Positions 42,590 to 56,242 are shown, numbered from the stretch's first letter. The stretch: DNA of 64,000 bases from Spiroplasma endosymbiont of Agriotes lineatus (GCF_964019485.1 NZ_OZ026448.1:62001-126000); one strand, 5' to 3'. Notes: generated from the sequence alone by a model not told the origin. Translations and numbers: made by a program.

Positions 42590-42660
42590 TGTGGATTATG
42601 TGGATAAGTAGATTAAAGTATGTTATTTATAATATATTTTTACGACTAAGTTGTGGATAA
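42590..42660 (+). promoter_or_regulatory. Cluster of three DnaA boxes
   Basis: Two perfect TGTGGATAA boxes (42599-42607 and 42652-42660; the complement is TTATCCACA) and a one-mismatch box TGTGGATTA (42590-42598) occur in a 71-bp stretch, 90 bp before the primosome genes. It is not next to dnaA, so I read it as a DnaA-controlled promoter or titration site rather than oriC. Confidence 0.6.
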
Positions 42661-42749
42661 CTTAGTGGGTATTGATTTTTTTATTGTTTATTATTTACAT
42701 CGCTATTATTATGTCATAGAATAAATAAGACAATAAGGCGGAGATAAAA

Positions 42750-43754
42750 ATGTTACAACCAGAAGAAAAATTTCAAATAATTATTAATTCTCATATTTGT
42801 AATGAAACTCAAAAAATAATTCAACATTTATATCAACCAATTATTGGTGTTAATGCCGCCTCTCTATATTTTGCTTTATTAAATGAACAATTATCAATGA
42901 AAGTTTTTAATTTGGATAATACGCATTTACGCTTGCAAAATTTGTTACAATTATCATTATTGGAAATTGAAGTTGCGAGAAATAGGTTAGAAGCAATAAA
43001 TTTACTTGATGTTTATCATAATAATACTAATATTGGTATTACTTATTACTATGAATTATTTTCTCCAATGGCATCACAAGAATTTTTTAATCATCAACAA
43101 TTTAATCAAATGTTAATTAATAATCTTTCTCTTAATGATTATGAACGAACAAAGTTTTTATTTATTCAATATCAAGAAGATATGTCAAGTTATAAAAAAA
43201 TTACTAAATGCTTTAATGAAGTATTTTCTTTATCAATAGTAAAAGCAGATTATTCTAATGCTGATTTTGTTTTTCAAAAAAATCATTTTCCAGAAACTAA
43301 TAAACAATCATTAGAAGTTCCTGGTGGAGATATGAAAAATCCTTTACAAAAAAAAATTTATGAGATGCAAACAATATCGCCATATAAGTATTTAACATTA
43401 TTACAAAATTATCCTTTACAAGCGAAAGATTTACAGTTATTAACTAAGTTATTAGTTACTTATACTTTGTCACCAGAAGTTACTAATTGTTTAATTGAAT
43501 ATGTGTGATATAAAAATAATAAACTTTTAGTTGTGAATTATTTAGAAAAAATTGCTAGTACATTACAACAAAAACAGATTATTACTGTTGAACAAGCAAT
43601 GATATATTTAAGAACTGCTTATGTTCAAAGTTTTAATAAGAGAAAAGTAAAATTTAACAAGATGGTAAAAAAATCAAAATTTGATTATGAAATCACATGA
43701 AATGCTGATATTTTTCCAAAATGGTTACAAGAAGACCCCCTTTATCAAACATAG
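42750..43754 (+). CDS. dnaB2: Replication initiation/membrane attachment protein, B. subtilis DnaB type
   Basis: 334 aa. The N-terminal half contains IIQHLYQPIIGVNAASLYFAL, a winged-helix pattern found in the DnaB/DnaD primosome family, and LLQLSLLEIEVARNRLEAI. The C-terminal half has SPYKYLTLLQNYPLQAKDLQLLTKLL followed by LSPEVTNCLIEYVWYKNNKL, the DnaD-like C-terminal block. With DnaI, 22 nt downstream, it loads the DnaB/DnaC-type helicase (dnaB at 16262) at origins. Gene symbol is by context. Confidence 0.8.
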
Positions 43755-43776
43755 TTAATGAAAGGAAGTGATTGTT

Positions 43777-44661
43777 ATGAATATCTATTATCGGATTCAA
43801 AAAAATAAGATTGTTGCTTTGCAAAAATTTATTGCTGAAAATAAATTACTAAAAAAAGATTTGTTACGAAATAGTGATATTTTAGAAAAATATTTAAATA
43901 ATTTTGTTGAGTGTTTGGATGGTTTGAATTGAAATGAATGTCAACAATTAATTCCTGGATATCGATTAGAATTGGTTTATGAAAATCAACGCATTTATTT
44001 AGAAATGCAAGATTGTTTACATCGTCAATATTTGCGAGCTAATGATAAAATTCGTAATAATTATTTAATTTGTCATTTTCCTTTATCAATGATTAATTTA
44101 TCGTTAGAAACTGATTTTCATCTACCAGAAAATAATTTTATTCGCATAAAATTAAAAAAATATTTTATTAATTTCCTTAAAAAAGAGCAAACAACAGGAT
44201 TATATATTTATGGCGCTCCCGGTATCGGCAAAACTTATATTTCTATTTTATTAGCTAATAGTTTAGTTCGGAATGATTATAAAGTATGTTTTGTTTTTGT
44301 TCCACAATTAATGAGTCAATTAAAACAAGCGATTTCTAAAGTAACTAATTCATTATCTAGTTATATTTATAAACTTCAAACTTGTGATGTATTATTTTTA
44401 GATGATTTAGCTGGTGAACCAGTATCTGAATGAACTCGTGATGAGATTTTATTTGGTATTTTAAATTATCGAATGCAACATAATTTATCAACATTTTTTA
44501 CTTCTAATTATGATATGGGAAACTTACAAGAATATTATAGTCGTAATGCTAAATATAAAAATATTGATATTGTGAAATCAATTCGGTTAGTAGAAAGAAT
44601 TAGATACTTAGCAAAACCAGTATTATTAGGCGGCAATGTTCTTCGTAAATATGCCCAATAA
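43777..44661 (+). CDS. dnaI: Primosomal helicase loader DnaI
   Basis: 294 aa, AAAGGAAG before ATG 43777. An N-terminal helical region is followed by an AAA+ ATPase: LYIYGAPGIGKTYISILLAN (Walker A near 150) and VLFLDDLAGEPVSEWTRDEI (Walker B). FFTSNYDMGNLQEYY (sensor 1) and VERIRYLAKPVLLGG (arginine-finger region) follow. It delivers the replicative helicase to DNA. The preceding gene is the co-loader. 44662-44729 carries nothing recognisable. Confidence 0.92.
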
Positions 44662-44729
44662 ATTGGCAACGATTAGCAATGTCTCTGGTAATTTCTAGAT
44701 AGTGTTTTAGAAGAAAATTACTAATTTAA

Positions 44730-44758
44730 TTGTAAAATAAATGAGTTATTTGTATAAT
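44730..44758 (+). promoter_or_regulatory. Strong promoter of gap-pgk
   Basis: TTGTAA (44730-44735), a 17-nt spacer and perfect TATAAT (44753-44758), with a GGAGG ribosome site and ATG 30 nt further on. The near-consensus elements fit a highly expressed glycolytic gene. Confidence 0.75.
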
Positions 44759-44787
44759 TATTACAGTGTATATAGGAGGAAAACAGA

Positions 44788-45798
<1,011 letters not shown>

Positions 45799-45862
45799 AT
45801 AATGGCCAAGGCTAGGGCGGATACTTTAGTTTTTAATTGTTGGAAAGGAAAATTAAATTCAT

Positions 45863-47050
45863 ATGAAAAAAACATTGGCAGATATTAATTTTAAAGATAA
45901 AAAAGCATTAGTCAGAGTAGATTTTAATGTGCCATTAGTTGATGGTATTATTAGTGATGATAATCGAATTATTAGTGCCATCCCAACAATTAAATATTTA
46001 TTAGATCACGATGCTAAAGTTATTTTATTATCACATTTGGGAAGAATAAAATGATCAAAAGATTTAAAAAAATATTCATTAAAACCAGTAGCAAAGCGGT
46101 TAGCAGAGTTATTAGGTACCGAAGTAAACTTTGTTGATGAAATTAGTGGTGTAACATTGCAAACAGCAATTAATAGTTTACAAAATAAACAAGTTTTATT
46201 AATGGAAAATACTCGTTTTGCTGATTTAGAAAATAAAAAAGAATCTAATAATGATGCTAGTTTAGGTAAATATTGAGCAAGTTTAGGTGATGTGTTTGTT
46301 AATGATGCTTTTGGCACAGCCCATCGTGAGCACGCTTCTAATGTTGGCATTGCAACTAATATTAATGAATCGTGTATTGGCTTGTTAGTGCAAAAAGAGT
46401 TAGCAATGTTAAATAAAGCGATTGTTAATCCTGAGCGACCTGTTGTTGTAATTTTAGGGGGGGCAAAAGTATTTGATAAGATTGGTGTTATTAATCATCT
46501 TTTAAAGATAGCTGATAAAATAATTATTGGTGGAGCAATGAGTTATACTTTTTTAAAAGCGCAAGAATTTAATATTGGAAAATCTTTAATTGAAGAAGAT
46601 AAAATAGAATTAACTAAACAGTATTTACAAAAAGCAAAAGATAAAATAATTTTACCGATTGATCATTTGATGAGTAAAGAGTTTGTTGATCAGCCCGGAA
46701 TTAATAGTGATGATGCTAATATTACTGATGATTATATGGGAATGGATATTGGCGAGAAAACAATAACATTATTTAATGATTATATTAAAGAAGCTAAAAC
46801 TATTATTTGAAATGGTCCGGTCGGCATTTTTGAGATGAAAAATTTTAGTAAAGGAACCCTGGCAATTTGTGAAACAATTGCTCATTTAAATAATGTCTTT
46901 AGTATTATTGGTGGTGGTGATTCAGCAGCAGCAGCTATTCAGTTAGGTTTTAAAGATAATTTTAGTTATATTTCAACTGGTGGTGGAGCTAGTTTAGAAT
47001 TATTAGAAGGCAAAACATTACCAGCCATTGAAGTTATTCAAGATAAATAG
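45863..47050 (+). CDS. pgk: Phosphoglycerate kinase
   Basis: 395 aa. [47 protein letters not shown] and [15 protein letters not shown] are all present; the usual Ser in AKVSDKI is Phe here. The C-terminal part has [10 protein letters not shown] and [10 protein letters not shown] with the nucleotide-binding glycines, then [14 protein letters not shown]. It makes ATP from 1,3-bisphosphoglycerate. The 116-bp palindrome at 47059 follows directly and probably terminates the transcript. Confidence 0.96.
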
Positions 47051-47058
47051 TTAATGTA

Positions 47059-47174
47059 GGACGCATAAAGTTTTGTTAGGCGGGAAAATATTTGAATAAG
47101 TATTAAGACAGTCAGTACTGACTGTCTTAATACTTATTCAAATATTTTCCCGCCTAACAAAACTTTATGCGTCC
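47059..47174. repeat. 116-bp perfect palindrome from the repeat right end
   Basis: Two exact 58-nt arms, GGACGCATAAAGTTTTGTTA through AGTATTAAGACAGTCAGT and its reverse complement, with no loop base between. The outer 23 nt are the right end of the dispersed repeat. It lies between converging pgk and ruvX and holds the ruvX stop codon. It could be a bidirectional terminator or a remnant of transposition. Confidence 0.9.
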
Positions 47175-47590
47175 GCAAGTTGTTGTAAATAATCAAAATA
47201 GTTTTGTAAAATTAATTGAGCAGCTAATTTATCTTTATTCATTTTTCGTTTTTTTCGCGAAACATCAGCAGTTAGCATTGTTTGATTAGCAGATCTTGAT
47301 GTTAATCTTTCATCTCATAAAATAATATCTAAATTAGTTTTTGTTTTTAGTTGCAAAACAAAATCTTCAACCATTATTGTTGTTCTACTTTTAGTTCCAT
47401 TCATATTTAAGGGGTGACCAACAATAATTATATCAATATTTTCTTGCTTAACAAATTGTAATACTAAATTAATAGCCTTATAAAAATTATATTCAGGAAA
47501 ATTAATTGTCGTTTTTGATAAACTAATAATTCCTTGACCAATAGCTAGGCCAATTGTTTTGCTGCCCACATCTAAACCTAAATATTTCAT
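47165..47590 (-). CDS. ruvX: Holliday-junction-resolvase-like / pre-16S rRNA nuclease
   Basis: 141 aa. It begins [17 protein letters not shown] (RNase-H-fold first Asp), then IIIVGHPLNMNGTKS and WDERLTSRSANQ with the conserved acid residues. It processes the 5' end of 16S rRNA or resolves junctions. It overlaps the end of alaS by 13 nt. Its last three codons and stop (GCG GAC GCA TAA) are inside the palindromic repeat, so the C terminus has been replaced by the insertion. Confidence 0.9.
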
Positions 47591-50325
47591 AACATATCTT
47601 CTTGTTTTAATTGCTGTAATAATTCTTGCATTTTTATTTCATTATTAAATCCACCTAAAGCTAATTGCATATTTCCGCCACCAGAACCTTGACATTTTTT
47701 TGTTAAAAATTTAATAATTGCAACCGCACTTAATCCTTCTTTAATTAATGATTCACCAACAACCACTAATAATGAATTTTTTGTATTAATATTCTTATTA
47801 GTAAAAATAATTACTAATTTATTATCTAATAACCGATATTTATCAGCTAATAACTTTAAAGTAGCAATTGCAAGATTATTAAATTGATAAACTAAAATAT
47901 TATATGTAGGTAATGAAATAATTTCAAGATTTTGATATTGAATAATTTGTTCTTTAATTAGTTTTTGTTCAGCATTTTTTTCTCATTTTTTAAAAGCAAT
48001 TTGAAGTTCACTATATAATGAATGCAATTGTTTTCATATCGCATTACTAATATCATTCAAACTAGTAATGGTATTAAATAGTTGTTCAAGATAAATATCC
48101 GCTAGTAAATTTTTATTATATTTTGCAAATTTTTCGGCACTTTTTGTTTTTAAATCTTTAATTTGTTCATTATAATAATTATTAATTGTTTTTCTTGATG
48201 TTAAAGCTTGAAAACGATAAATACCAGTTCCTTTGGATTCAATATTAGTAACTAATAATTGTCCAATATCACCTGTATATTTAACATGGGTCCCCCCACA
48301 TAATTCAATAGAATAATTACCAAACTTAACAACACGAACTTCTTCATCATACTTCTCGTTAAAAAATGCTATTGCATTCATTTTAATTGCTTCATCATAA
48401 CTAGTAATATAAATTTCACAACTATCATTTTGAGCAATTCATTTAGTTACTAAATCATTAATATTTTGTAAATTTTGAGTTGTAATTTCTTTATTGTATG
48501 CAATATCTAGTCGTAAATATTGATAGTTATTAAATGAACCAATTTGCATGGCATCAACACCTAAAATTTCTCTAATTGCTGAATGCAATAAATGAGTCCC
48601 TGAATGATTTTTCATTCCATAATTGCGATGACGATGATTAATAACAGCACAAACAATATCATTGGTTTTCAAAGTACCGTTAACTTGTACCCGGTGAATG
48701 TGTTGCTTATTAGGTGCTAATTTGACATCAATAACTTCACCAAGCATTGTTTCATTACTAATTATTCCCGTATCATTAGCTTGACCACCTTTTTCAGCGT
48801 AAAATGGTGTGGCATCAAGTACCATATCAACAATATCATCTTTAACTGATGTCAACATTTCTTCGCCATAAAATAAAGCTATGACTTTAGCTTGCGGATT
48901 TTCTTCTACTTCGTATCCAATAAAAGTGCTGGAGATTTTTAAATCTAATAATAATTTATTTTGCATATCCATCGCTTTAATTTGTTGATTACTAAGAGAA
49001 TTGCGGGCATCTTTTCTTTGTTTTTCTAATAATTCATTATATTTTACTAAATCAATAGTAATATTTTCTTCAGTCGCTAACTCAATAGTTAAATCAACCG
49101 GAAAACCATAAGTATCATATAGTTTAAAAGCATTTTCAGCTGTAATTGTTTTTTCTTCAATTAGCATTTCTTTAAAATGATTAAAACCTTGTTTTAGATT
49201 ATTAAAAAAATTTTCCTCTTCCTTTTTAACAGTACTAGTAATAATCTCTTGTTTTGTTTCTAAATTAGGATAATAATCTTTCATCAAATTAACAATAATA
49301 ATAACTAATTTATATAAAAACGGTTCGTTAATATCTAATTTATGACCGTAAACCATTGCTCGACGAATCAAACGGCGAATAACATAACCGCGATCTTTAT
49401 TACTAGGAAAAACACCATCACCAATAGCAAAAGAAATCGCTCTAATATGGTCACTAATAACTTTAAATGCAACATTAATTTTTGTTTGTTCGTTAGGTTT
49501 TTCAAAAATATTATTTGGAACATAAGAAACTTTAACTAATTTAGTAATGTGTTCAATTATCGGTAAAAATAAATCAGTTTCAAAGTTAGTAGGTACTTCT
49601 TGGATTATACAAGCTAATCTTTCTAAACCTGCCCCTGTATCAATATTTTTACGAGGTAAATCATGATAATTACCTTGCCCATCATTATTACTCTCTGAAA
49701 AAACAATATTTCAAATTTCTAAATAACGATCATTTTCAATATTATCTTGCAATAACTTCAAACCATAATTTTCTTTATCTCAAGCAATTCCGCGATCATA
49801 AAAAATTTCCGTATTTGGACCACAAGGACCCTGCCCCATATCTCAAAAGTTCGTATCACGACTCCCTAAAATAATTCGAATTGAATCTAAACCAATAATT
49901 TCTTTTCAAATTTTAATTGTATCAATATCATCTAAAAAAACAGTAACAATAAGTTTATTAGAATCAATATCTAATCATTGTTTACTAGTTAAAAATTCTC
50001 AAGCAAAAACAATTGCCTCTTTTTTAAAGTAATCACCAATTGAAAAATTACCTAGCATTTCAAATAAAGTATGATGTCTTGCTGTGTAACCAACATTTTC
50101 AATATCATTAGTTCTCAATGCTTTTTGCGAGTTTATTAATCGTTGATGAGGTGGAATTTTTCTACCATCAAAATAAGGTTTTAAGGTTGCAACGCCAGAA
50201 TTAATTCATAATAATGAATTATCATTAACAGGAATTAATGATGCACTAGGTAAAACATAATGGCCATTCTTAATAAAGAAATCAAGAAATTTTTGTCTAA
50301 TCTTACTAGTTGTTAAGTATTTCAT
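47578..50325 (-). CDS. alaS: Alanyl-tRNA synthetase
   Basis: 915 aa across several TGA(Trp), typical bacterial length. Motifs: [92 protein letters not shown], the editing-site histidines in [12 protein letters not shown], the [15 protein letters not shown] zinc motif, and a [14 protein letters not shown]-Ala domain. It charges tRNA-Ala and removes mischarged Ser/Gly. ruvX overlaps its end, the order found in many Firmicutes. Confidence 0.97.
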
Positions 50326-50351
50326 TGATTTATACCCCTTTAATTTAAAAT

Positions 50352-52019
50352 TTATAAAAGCAATTTTTTATCATAAATATCGTTAGCTACTGCTTTAATT
50401 GTCGCTATTGTCGGTACCGCAATAATCATTCCTCAAATACCAATAATTGCACCAAAAACAGAAATTCCTATTAATATTGTAACCGGATGTAATTTGGTTA
50501 CTCATCCAAAAACTTTTGGATAAACAAAAGCATTTTCAATTAATTGAACAATAAATGTACCAACTACAGCAACAATCATTGGCACCCAACTAACTAATTC
50601 ATTCGTTCCTGATGGCGCCACTAAAGCATCTAAAACTCCGGCTAAAGCAATGGGAACCATTCCAATAAATGGTCCAACATAAGGGACAATATTAGCAAAA
50701 GTCATAAATAAACCTAATATCGCAAAAGAACTTTTATATGTGGAACCACCAGCCACATAACCAGCAATAACTATCATAATAGTTGTAAAAGTAAACATAT
50801 AACTCATATCAATTAATATTCCTCGACTATAACCAAATAAAGATTTTTGCAAAGCATTAGCAATAATTTTTTTGCGTTTAATATTTTTCCCGGGAATTAA
50901 TTGTGTTTTTAAAAAATTAATAAATGATTTATCGCCACCCAACAAAAACATTGTAATCACAATCGTAATAAATAAACCATAAAAAATACTAGCTATCGTT
51001 CAAAAATAGTGATTAAGAAAAATATTAGTTAAATTGGAGGATGTTGTATAACTATAAATTGTATTAATAATATCAACTAAAAAAGTTGCTGAAAAAAATC
51101 ATTGTGCTGTGGCCCCAAAACTAAATAATAACTGATAAATTTTCCCTAATTTGTTACCATCAAAAGAAACACCAATTTTTGCATTATTAATTACAAATTC
51201 ATCTACTAAATTTAAATTATTGTTATTTGTAGCAATATTATTTGCTGTTAACCATGCTTTGATTTCAGTATATAAATTTTTAAAATGTTCACTAACATTA
51301 TCTAATGATGGTTGTTTTAAGTATCGTAAATAATCAACAACAAATTTATTAGTTGAATCCAAATAAATACCATAGTCATTGTGTAATTTTGTCAATAAAA
51401 TTTCCCAGGCACCTTTATTATCAATAAGCGCTTTACTTTTAATTTGATTTAATATGTCTTGTCAATTATCTTTTATTGGTGTTCAATCAACATTAGTTTG
51501 TAATTGTCATTGTTCAGTTTCTGTATCATAAGCAAAACCAAAAATATGTGATAAAAGTGATTTATTTTGATCAACTCCCCTACCTTTTCAAGCATCTAAT
51601 CTTTCTTTAATAACTGTACTATCGCCTAAAAATTGACTAATAAAACTTACAAATTGGTCAATAAATAATCAAAGCAAAAAAACAATAATAAAAATACTAA
51701 TAATTAGAGAAATAAAAAAAGTTAAATACTTTGCCACAGTTTTATTAAATTTTAATTTAATCAAAAGATAAATTAAAGGATTCAGAACTCAAATCACAAC
51801 TAATGCTAATCCTAAAGGAATAAAGACTAAAATAACATTTAAAATAATTTGATCAGCACCGGTAAGTTTTAATAATAGAAGAACTACTAAACAAATTAAA
51901 GTTATAAATAATCATCTTGTTCACTTATAGTCAAAGCTAATACTAAACTTAGATGAATTATTTTTATTGCTACCATTATTCGTTTTTATTTCAATGTTTT
52001 TAGTATTTGTTGTTCCCAT
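50352..52019 (-). CDS. AI-2E-type (PerM-like) permease
   Basis: 555 aa with eight or so hydrophobic helices. The family signature near residues 450-480 is [20 protein letters not shown], and the C-terminal helix pair is [15 protein letters not shown]-like. The N-terminal 25 residues are Asn-rich. The central part (about 130-290) is a long soluble insertion, larger than in usual members of about 350 aa. Substrates of this family are unclear (signals, ions or export). It ends 26 nt before alaS. ATG 52019 is the first plausible start. Confidence 0.8.
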
Positions 52020-52118
52020 CTTACAAATCGTCCCTTAAAATATTTTAAAAAATAAATTTACAATTAAAATTATATCATAAGAAATTAAATTTATTAATGA
52101 TACCTAAATGACAGGGTT

Positions 52119-52410
52119 GCGTTTAGTTTTCTTAGATATTTTAAAAAAAAATAATCATTTACTATAAATTATTTCAATATGCAAATTAAGTATATATTTC
52201 TTATGTATGATTTTTGTTGTAAAAACTTATTTTAATATTGTTTTTATAAGCGTTTTCCTTATTCTTTATAACCTTTTATTGAGATTTTGTTTGTTAATGT
52301 TAAATATTTTGTTTTATTACTTATTTTTTAAATAAAATGATAATTAAATTGTGATTTTTTTTCTTTCAAAATTATTTAAATCTTTACCTACCTAACAAAA
52401 CTTTATGCGC
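52119..52410 (+). repeat. ~300-bp dispersed repeat, full copy
   Basis: It opens GCGTTTAGTTTTCTTAGATATT and closes CCTACCTAACAAAACTTTATGCG. It differs from the 30341 copy at only a few positions (AATGCAAATT versus CATTCAAATT, one or two indels). It lies in the gap between the AI-2E permease and the FtsX-type gene. Confidence 0.85.
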
Positions 52411-52413
52411 CCG

Positions 52414-52546
52414 AAGTTTTTTTAGCACATTCATGATATTTCTTATAATCTTCCTTATAAATTTTATTTATCACTGATAGTAATTATCTTATTCCCTTTC
52501 TTCATTACAAAATAATTTCTTCCTCTTTTTTTGTTTGTTAGATATT
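52414..52546 (-). other. Gene-tail remnant beside the repeat
   Basis: On the minus strand the frame NKIYKEDYKKYHECAKKTSGA ends in GGCGCATAA, whose stop codon belongs to the repeat end. There is no start or upstream coding, so this is at most a 3' scrap of a lost gene. The rest of this stretch shows no feature. Confidence 0.25.
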
Positions 52547-52592
52547 TAGATATAAAAAATGACTTAAATTTTAATTAAAATTTAAGTCATTT
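52547..52592 (-). terminator. Hairpin terminator of the FtsX-type operon
   Basis: AAATGACTTAAATTTTAA is followed at once by its exact reverse complement (36-bp palindrome 52557-52592). On the minus strand a run of T residues follows. It lies 184 nt past the FtsX-type gene, which reads toward it. Confidence 0.7.
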
Positions 52593-52775
52593 TACTTACT
52601 TTTTTATTGCAGATTACATTCTTGAATTGTTATATATAGTTTTTTAAAAATTTTAAAAAACTGATGATTTTTAATTCTTATAAAAATATTATGAAATATT
52701 AAAATTAAAATAGCAAGGTTATTTTTTCCTTTTTATAAAAATTGCTGATCTTTTTTTATTTAAACTAGTTTTTTC

Positions 52776-55700
52776 CTATGATGTTTTTTGTAAGATGAGA
52801 ACATCTTTTCTTTGAATAATAAAAATTGAAATAAAGTATGTTATGAGAAGAATAAATAATACAATGCCGACTGTTAATAATAAAGAAATTAATGAAATAT
52901 GAATTAGATACATAATTCCTAAGAGTTTAAATATATAAGCACCCACAATATATCAAGTTAAAAACGAAAGCCCCGCGCCACCAGCAAAGAAAAAAATAAC
53001 AGCAATTAAATACCAACCAATAATTAAACTAACAATTTGCTTAATATGATAACCGAGAATTTTCATTGTCGCAATAATAAAAATATTATCATCAATAATC
53101 ATTGAAACTAATAAAATTAAAACAATAATTACTACTACTAAGGTTACATAACGAATTGTATCTAAAACACTACTAATGATATTTAAAAGATTAGTAATAC
53201 CCTCTTTTGCTAAACGAACAATAAGAATGCTATTAAAATTAGCAGTATTCTTAATTCCTAATGTTGGAATGTTAGGTCCTTCTTTTATTAATGATTGTCT
53301 TACTAAATTGATTTTATTGTTGTTAGTACTAATACTATCAATTGTGACAATCGGAATACTATCATCTCTTTCATAATAAAGTCCCATTGATCGTAAGGGT
53401 TGTAATACTTCATTTTTCCCCATTATAAAGTTATAAAAATTATTATTTTGAAAATCATTATCTTCTTTGTTAACATCAATAATGTCATAATTATCACCAT
53501 TCTTAATAGCTTCACGATAAACAAAATATTTCGCAATTAGTTTTTCATTAGTGACAATACTTCATCCATCGGTAGCATTATCAATAATGCCGACAATCTT
53601 AATATTCATATCTTTAATTCAAAACATATTAAAATTATTAATAATATCATCAACTTGATATTGATGCTGATAATATTCAGCATAACTACGAGAAACAAGA
53701 ACTGGTAATATGCGATGCTTAACATCATAATCATTAGGATTATTAAAGTAAAGTTGATCAATATATTGATCACTATTTTTAATATTTAATATGTCTTGAA
53801 AAGATTTTTGATTTACACCATAAACAAAGGCATTAAATCGTGAATTAATCTTTTGAATTTCATTTAATGTGGGAATATTAAAATAATAACGATTCATTAA
53901 ATAATCTTGTGTATTATCATATTCTACATAATTAAAGGTTAAATCAATATTTTCAATATTAATATTGGTATTTTTAAAATCATCTATAATATTTAAAAAA
54001 TTCATGATGTCTTTAAAGTTCAATTTAGGTGGCAATTTTTTACTAAGTTCAATAATTAATTTCCGATTTTTTAAAATAATATCTATTGTGTCACTATTAA
54101 CATTAAATTTATATCGTTCAGGAATTTTTATTTGTAACGCTTTAAGACGATTAAATCATTTCATAAGTTGGTTTTGTTTATCAACATTTAAATTTTGAAA
54201 TATTTGAATAAGACTAATATTAGGATTTTCATTTAGAATTTTCTGAAAGATATCGAAAATTTCTTTTAACTTCTCATTATCAATAGCGTTAAAAACACGA
54301 TAAATAGTTGTTTTTTTAGTATCAGGTTTTATTTCTTCATCTTGTCAATCAACGATATAATATGCAAATTCTCTCCTTGAATTGTAATTATAAACATTAG
54401 ATGTTCGAAAACCAATTATATCTTGTAAGGCAATATATTCATATTGCTGATTATAAAAATAAACAGTAGTTGCCGATTGTTTTGGATTGTTGGCATTAAA
54501 TTGATCATAATCAGTAATATTACGATATTGTTCATTATAATTATTACTGCCAACAACTTTTCATTCCGAGTGAAAACTATCAATTTTATGATGCATTGTA
54601 TCCACAGTTAAATATTGTAAAAATAAAATAAACGAAGCTAATAACAAAATACTACCACTTACTAATCATTTTCCAAATGATTTAGTAAAAAACGCTACTG
54701 AAAGACGAAATGAAAACGGAAATTTAACTACTAATGATTTAAAAAAATGTGCTGCTAAATAACCTTTACTACTATTGGAAGCATAAATTAATTCTAGTAC
54801 GGGCATTCGTAAAAGAAAGGTTGTTAATCCTCAACAAACAAAAATAAATAACAATGGTAAAAAAATAAAAAATATTAATAAAATTTTAATATCAAAATAA
54901 ATCGTTACAATGCCAAAATTATAAATTAACATTGCTCCTGAAAATTGCTTTTGAAATAACAATGAAATTCCAAATCCTAAAATAGCAGCTAAAAATGTAA
55001 TAATAAAAATTGAACCAATAAAATTAAACGAAATTTGTCAACCTTTATAGCCAAATGATTTTAAAATTCCAATTTGAGTGCGTTGATCATTAATTTCTTT
55101 ATGAATAAAAAAAGATACAATTAAAACTAATGCTGACATTGAAATAAAAGTTAAAGCAATAAAAACAATACTTTGAATAATTAAATTACTTATTAATTCA
55201 TCATTTATAACTTTAATAAAATTTTTATTAACATCTTCAATTAAGGTTTTTTCTTTTAATTGCTTGTAAATATATTTTTGAGCTTGAACTTCATCACCAG
55301 TAATTGTTAAATAAATATTAGGATTTTTAAAACTACTTTTAGTATCATCACAAAAATGATCATCAAATAAAAGATCAATAGTAGTATAAACTACGCCATT
55401 ATCTTTAGGGCTTAACTGTTCGGGAATTAATGTTTGAATTAAACTATTTTTTTGAATAAACTTTGTTGTATAATTATTTCCGATGCCAACAACAATAAAT
55501 TTATTATTTTTAATTATAAATGAATCATTAATTTTAATATTATGGACATAACTATAAGTCTCACTAATAACAATTTCATCATTTCTAATCGGAATTTGTC
55601 CTTTAACAATACTAACAGGATTATTATTAATTAATCCAATATTTTTTAAATCAAAACTAGGAACAATATCAAATTCTTGATCATTATTATTTTTGATGCG

Positions 55701-56213
55701 TCCTTTAAAAAATAATGAACTTTTAATATTTTTAGAGTTTATTGCCATTAAAATTCGCCAATTACGAATGCTAGTTTCGCGAAGTGGAACTTTATCACTA
55801 TCTTTATTTTGAGTGATGACAATTAAATGGATTGAACAAAGCATTGGGTCAATAAAAGGTTCTTGTTTATTTTGATTTTCAATTTGACAATTAAAACCTT
55901 CATTTTCAAATTTTGCTAACATTAGCATTAATTTAGCATTATTATTTTCAAAAGGAATTATAGTATGTTCTGTTAAATCAATAGTTGTATTTGTGCTATC
56001 ATTAATTAATTTTAATTCTGAGGGATTAGAAATACGATGTGTTGGTCGCAAAGGATTTTTATAGATTAAATCATACTTTGATGTAATTTGTTGATTGTTA
56101 GCAAACACGGCACTAAAAATACTAATTGCTAACATAAGCAAAATTAGTAAACCAATATATTGTAAAAATCGTTTCTTAATAGAACGAAAAGAGTTTTTTA
56201 AAAGAACAAACAT
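52776..56213 (-). CDS. Very large FtsX-type ABC permease
   Basis: 1145 aa, with TGA(Trp) read through. An N-terminal span (RFLQYIGLLILLMLAISIFS) is followed by an extracellular domain of about 300 residues. Three membrane helices carrying the FtsX pattern SFFIHKEINDQRTQIGILKSFGYKG lie near 350-480. A second extracellular domain of about 480 residues is rich in Tyr/Asn. The C-terminal half repeats the pattern, with DDNIFIIATMKILGYHIKQIVSLIIGWYLIAV and more helices. It resembles MacB/LolC-like permeases that move lipids, peptides or lipoproteins. No ATPase gene is beside it. GGGGGTTAAGTAG precedes ATG 56213. Confidence 0.8.
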
Positions 56214-56242
56214 CTACTTAACCCCCATAAGCATGAAACAAC

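Noticed and set aside
42588-42749. Chromosomal origin (oriC) at the DnaA boxes
   Set aside because: Only three boxes, no dnaA or dnaN nearby, and no clear AT-rich unwinding element that stands out from this AT-rich DNA.
44662-44787. tRNA gene in the dnaI-gap gap
   Set aside because: No cloverleaf pairing or TTC-loop pattern found; only the gap promoter and leader.
46006-46350. Minus-strand open frame inside pgk
   Set aside because: Antisense to the conserved [13 protein letters not shown] region of phosphoglycerate kinase.
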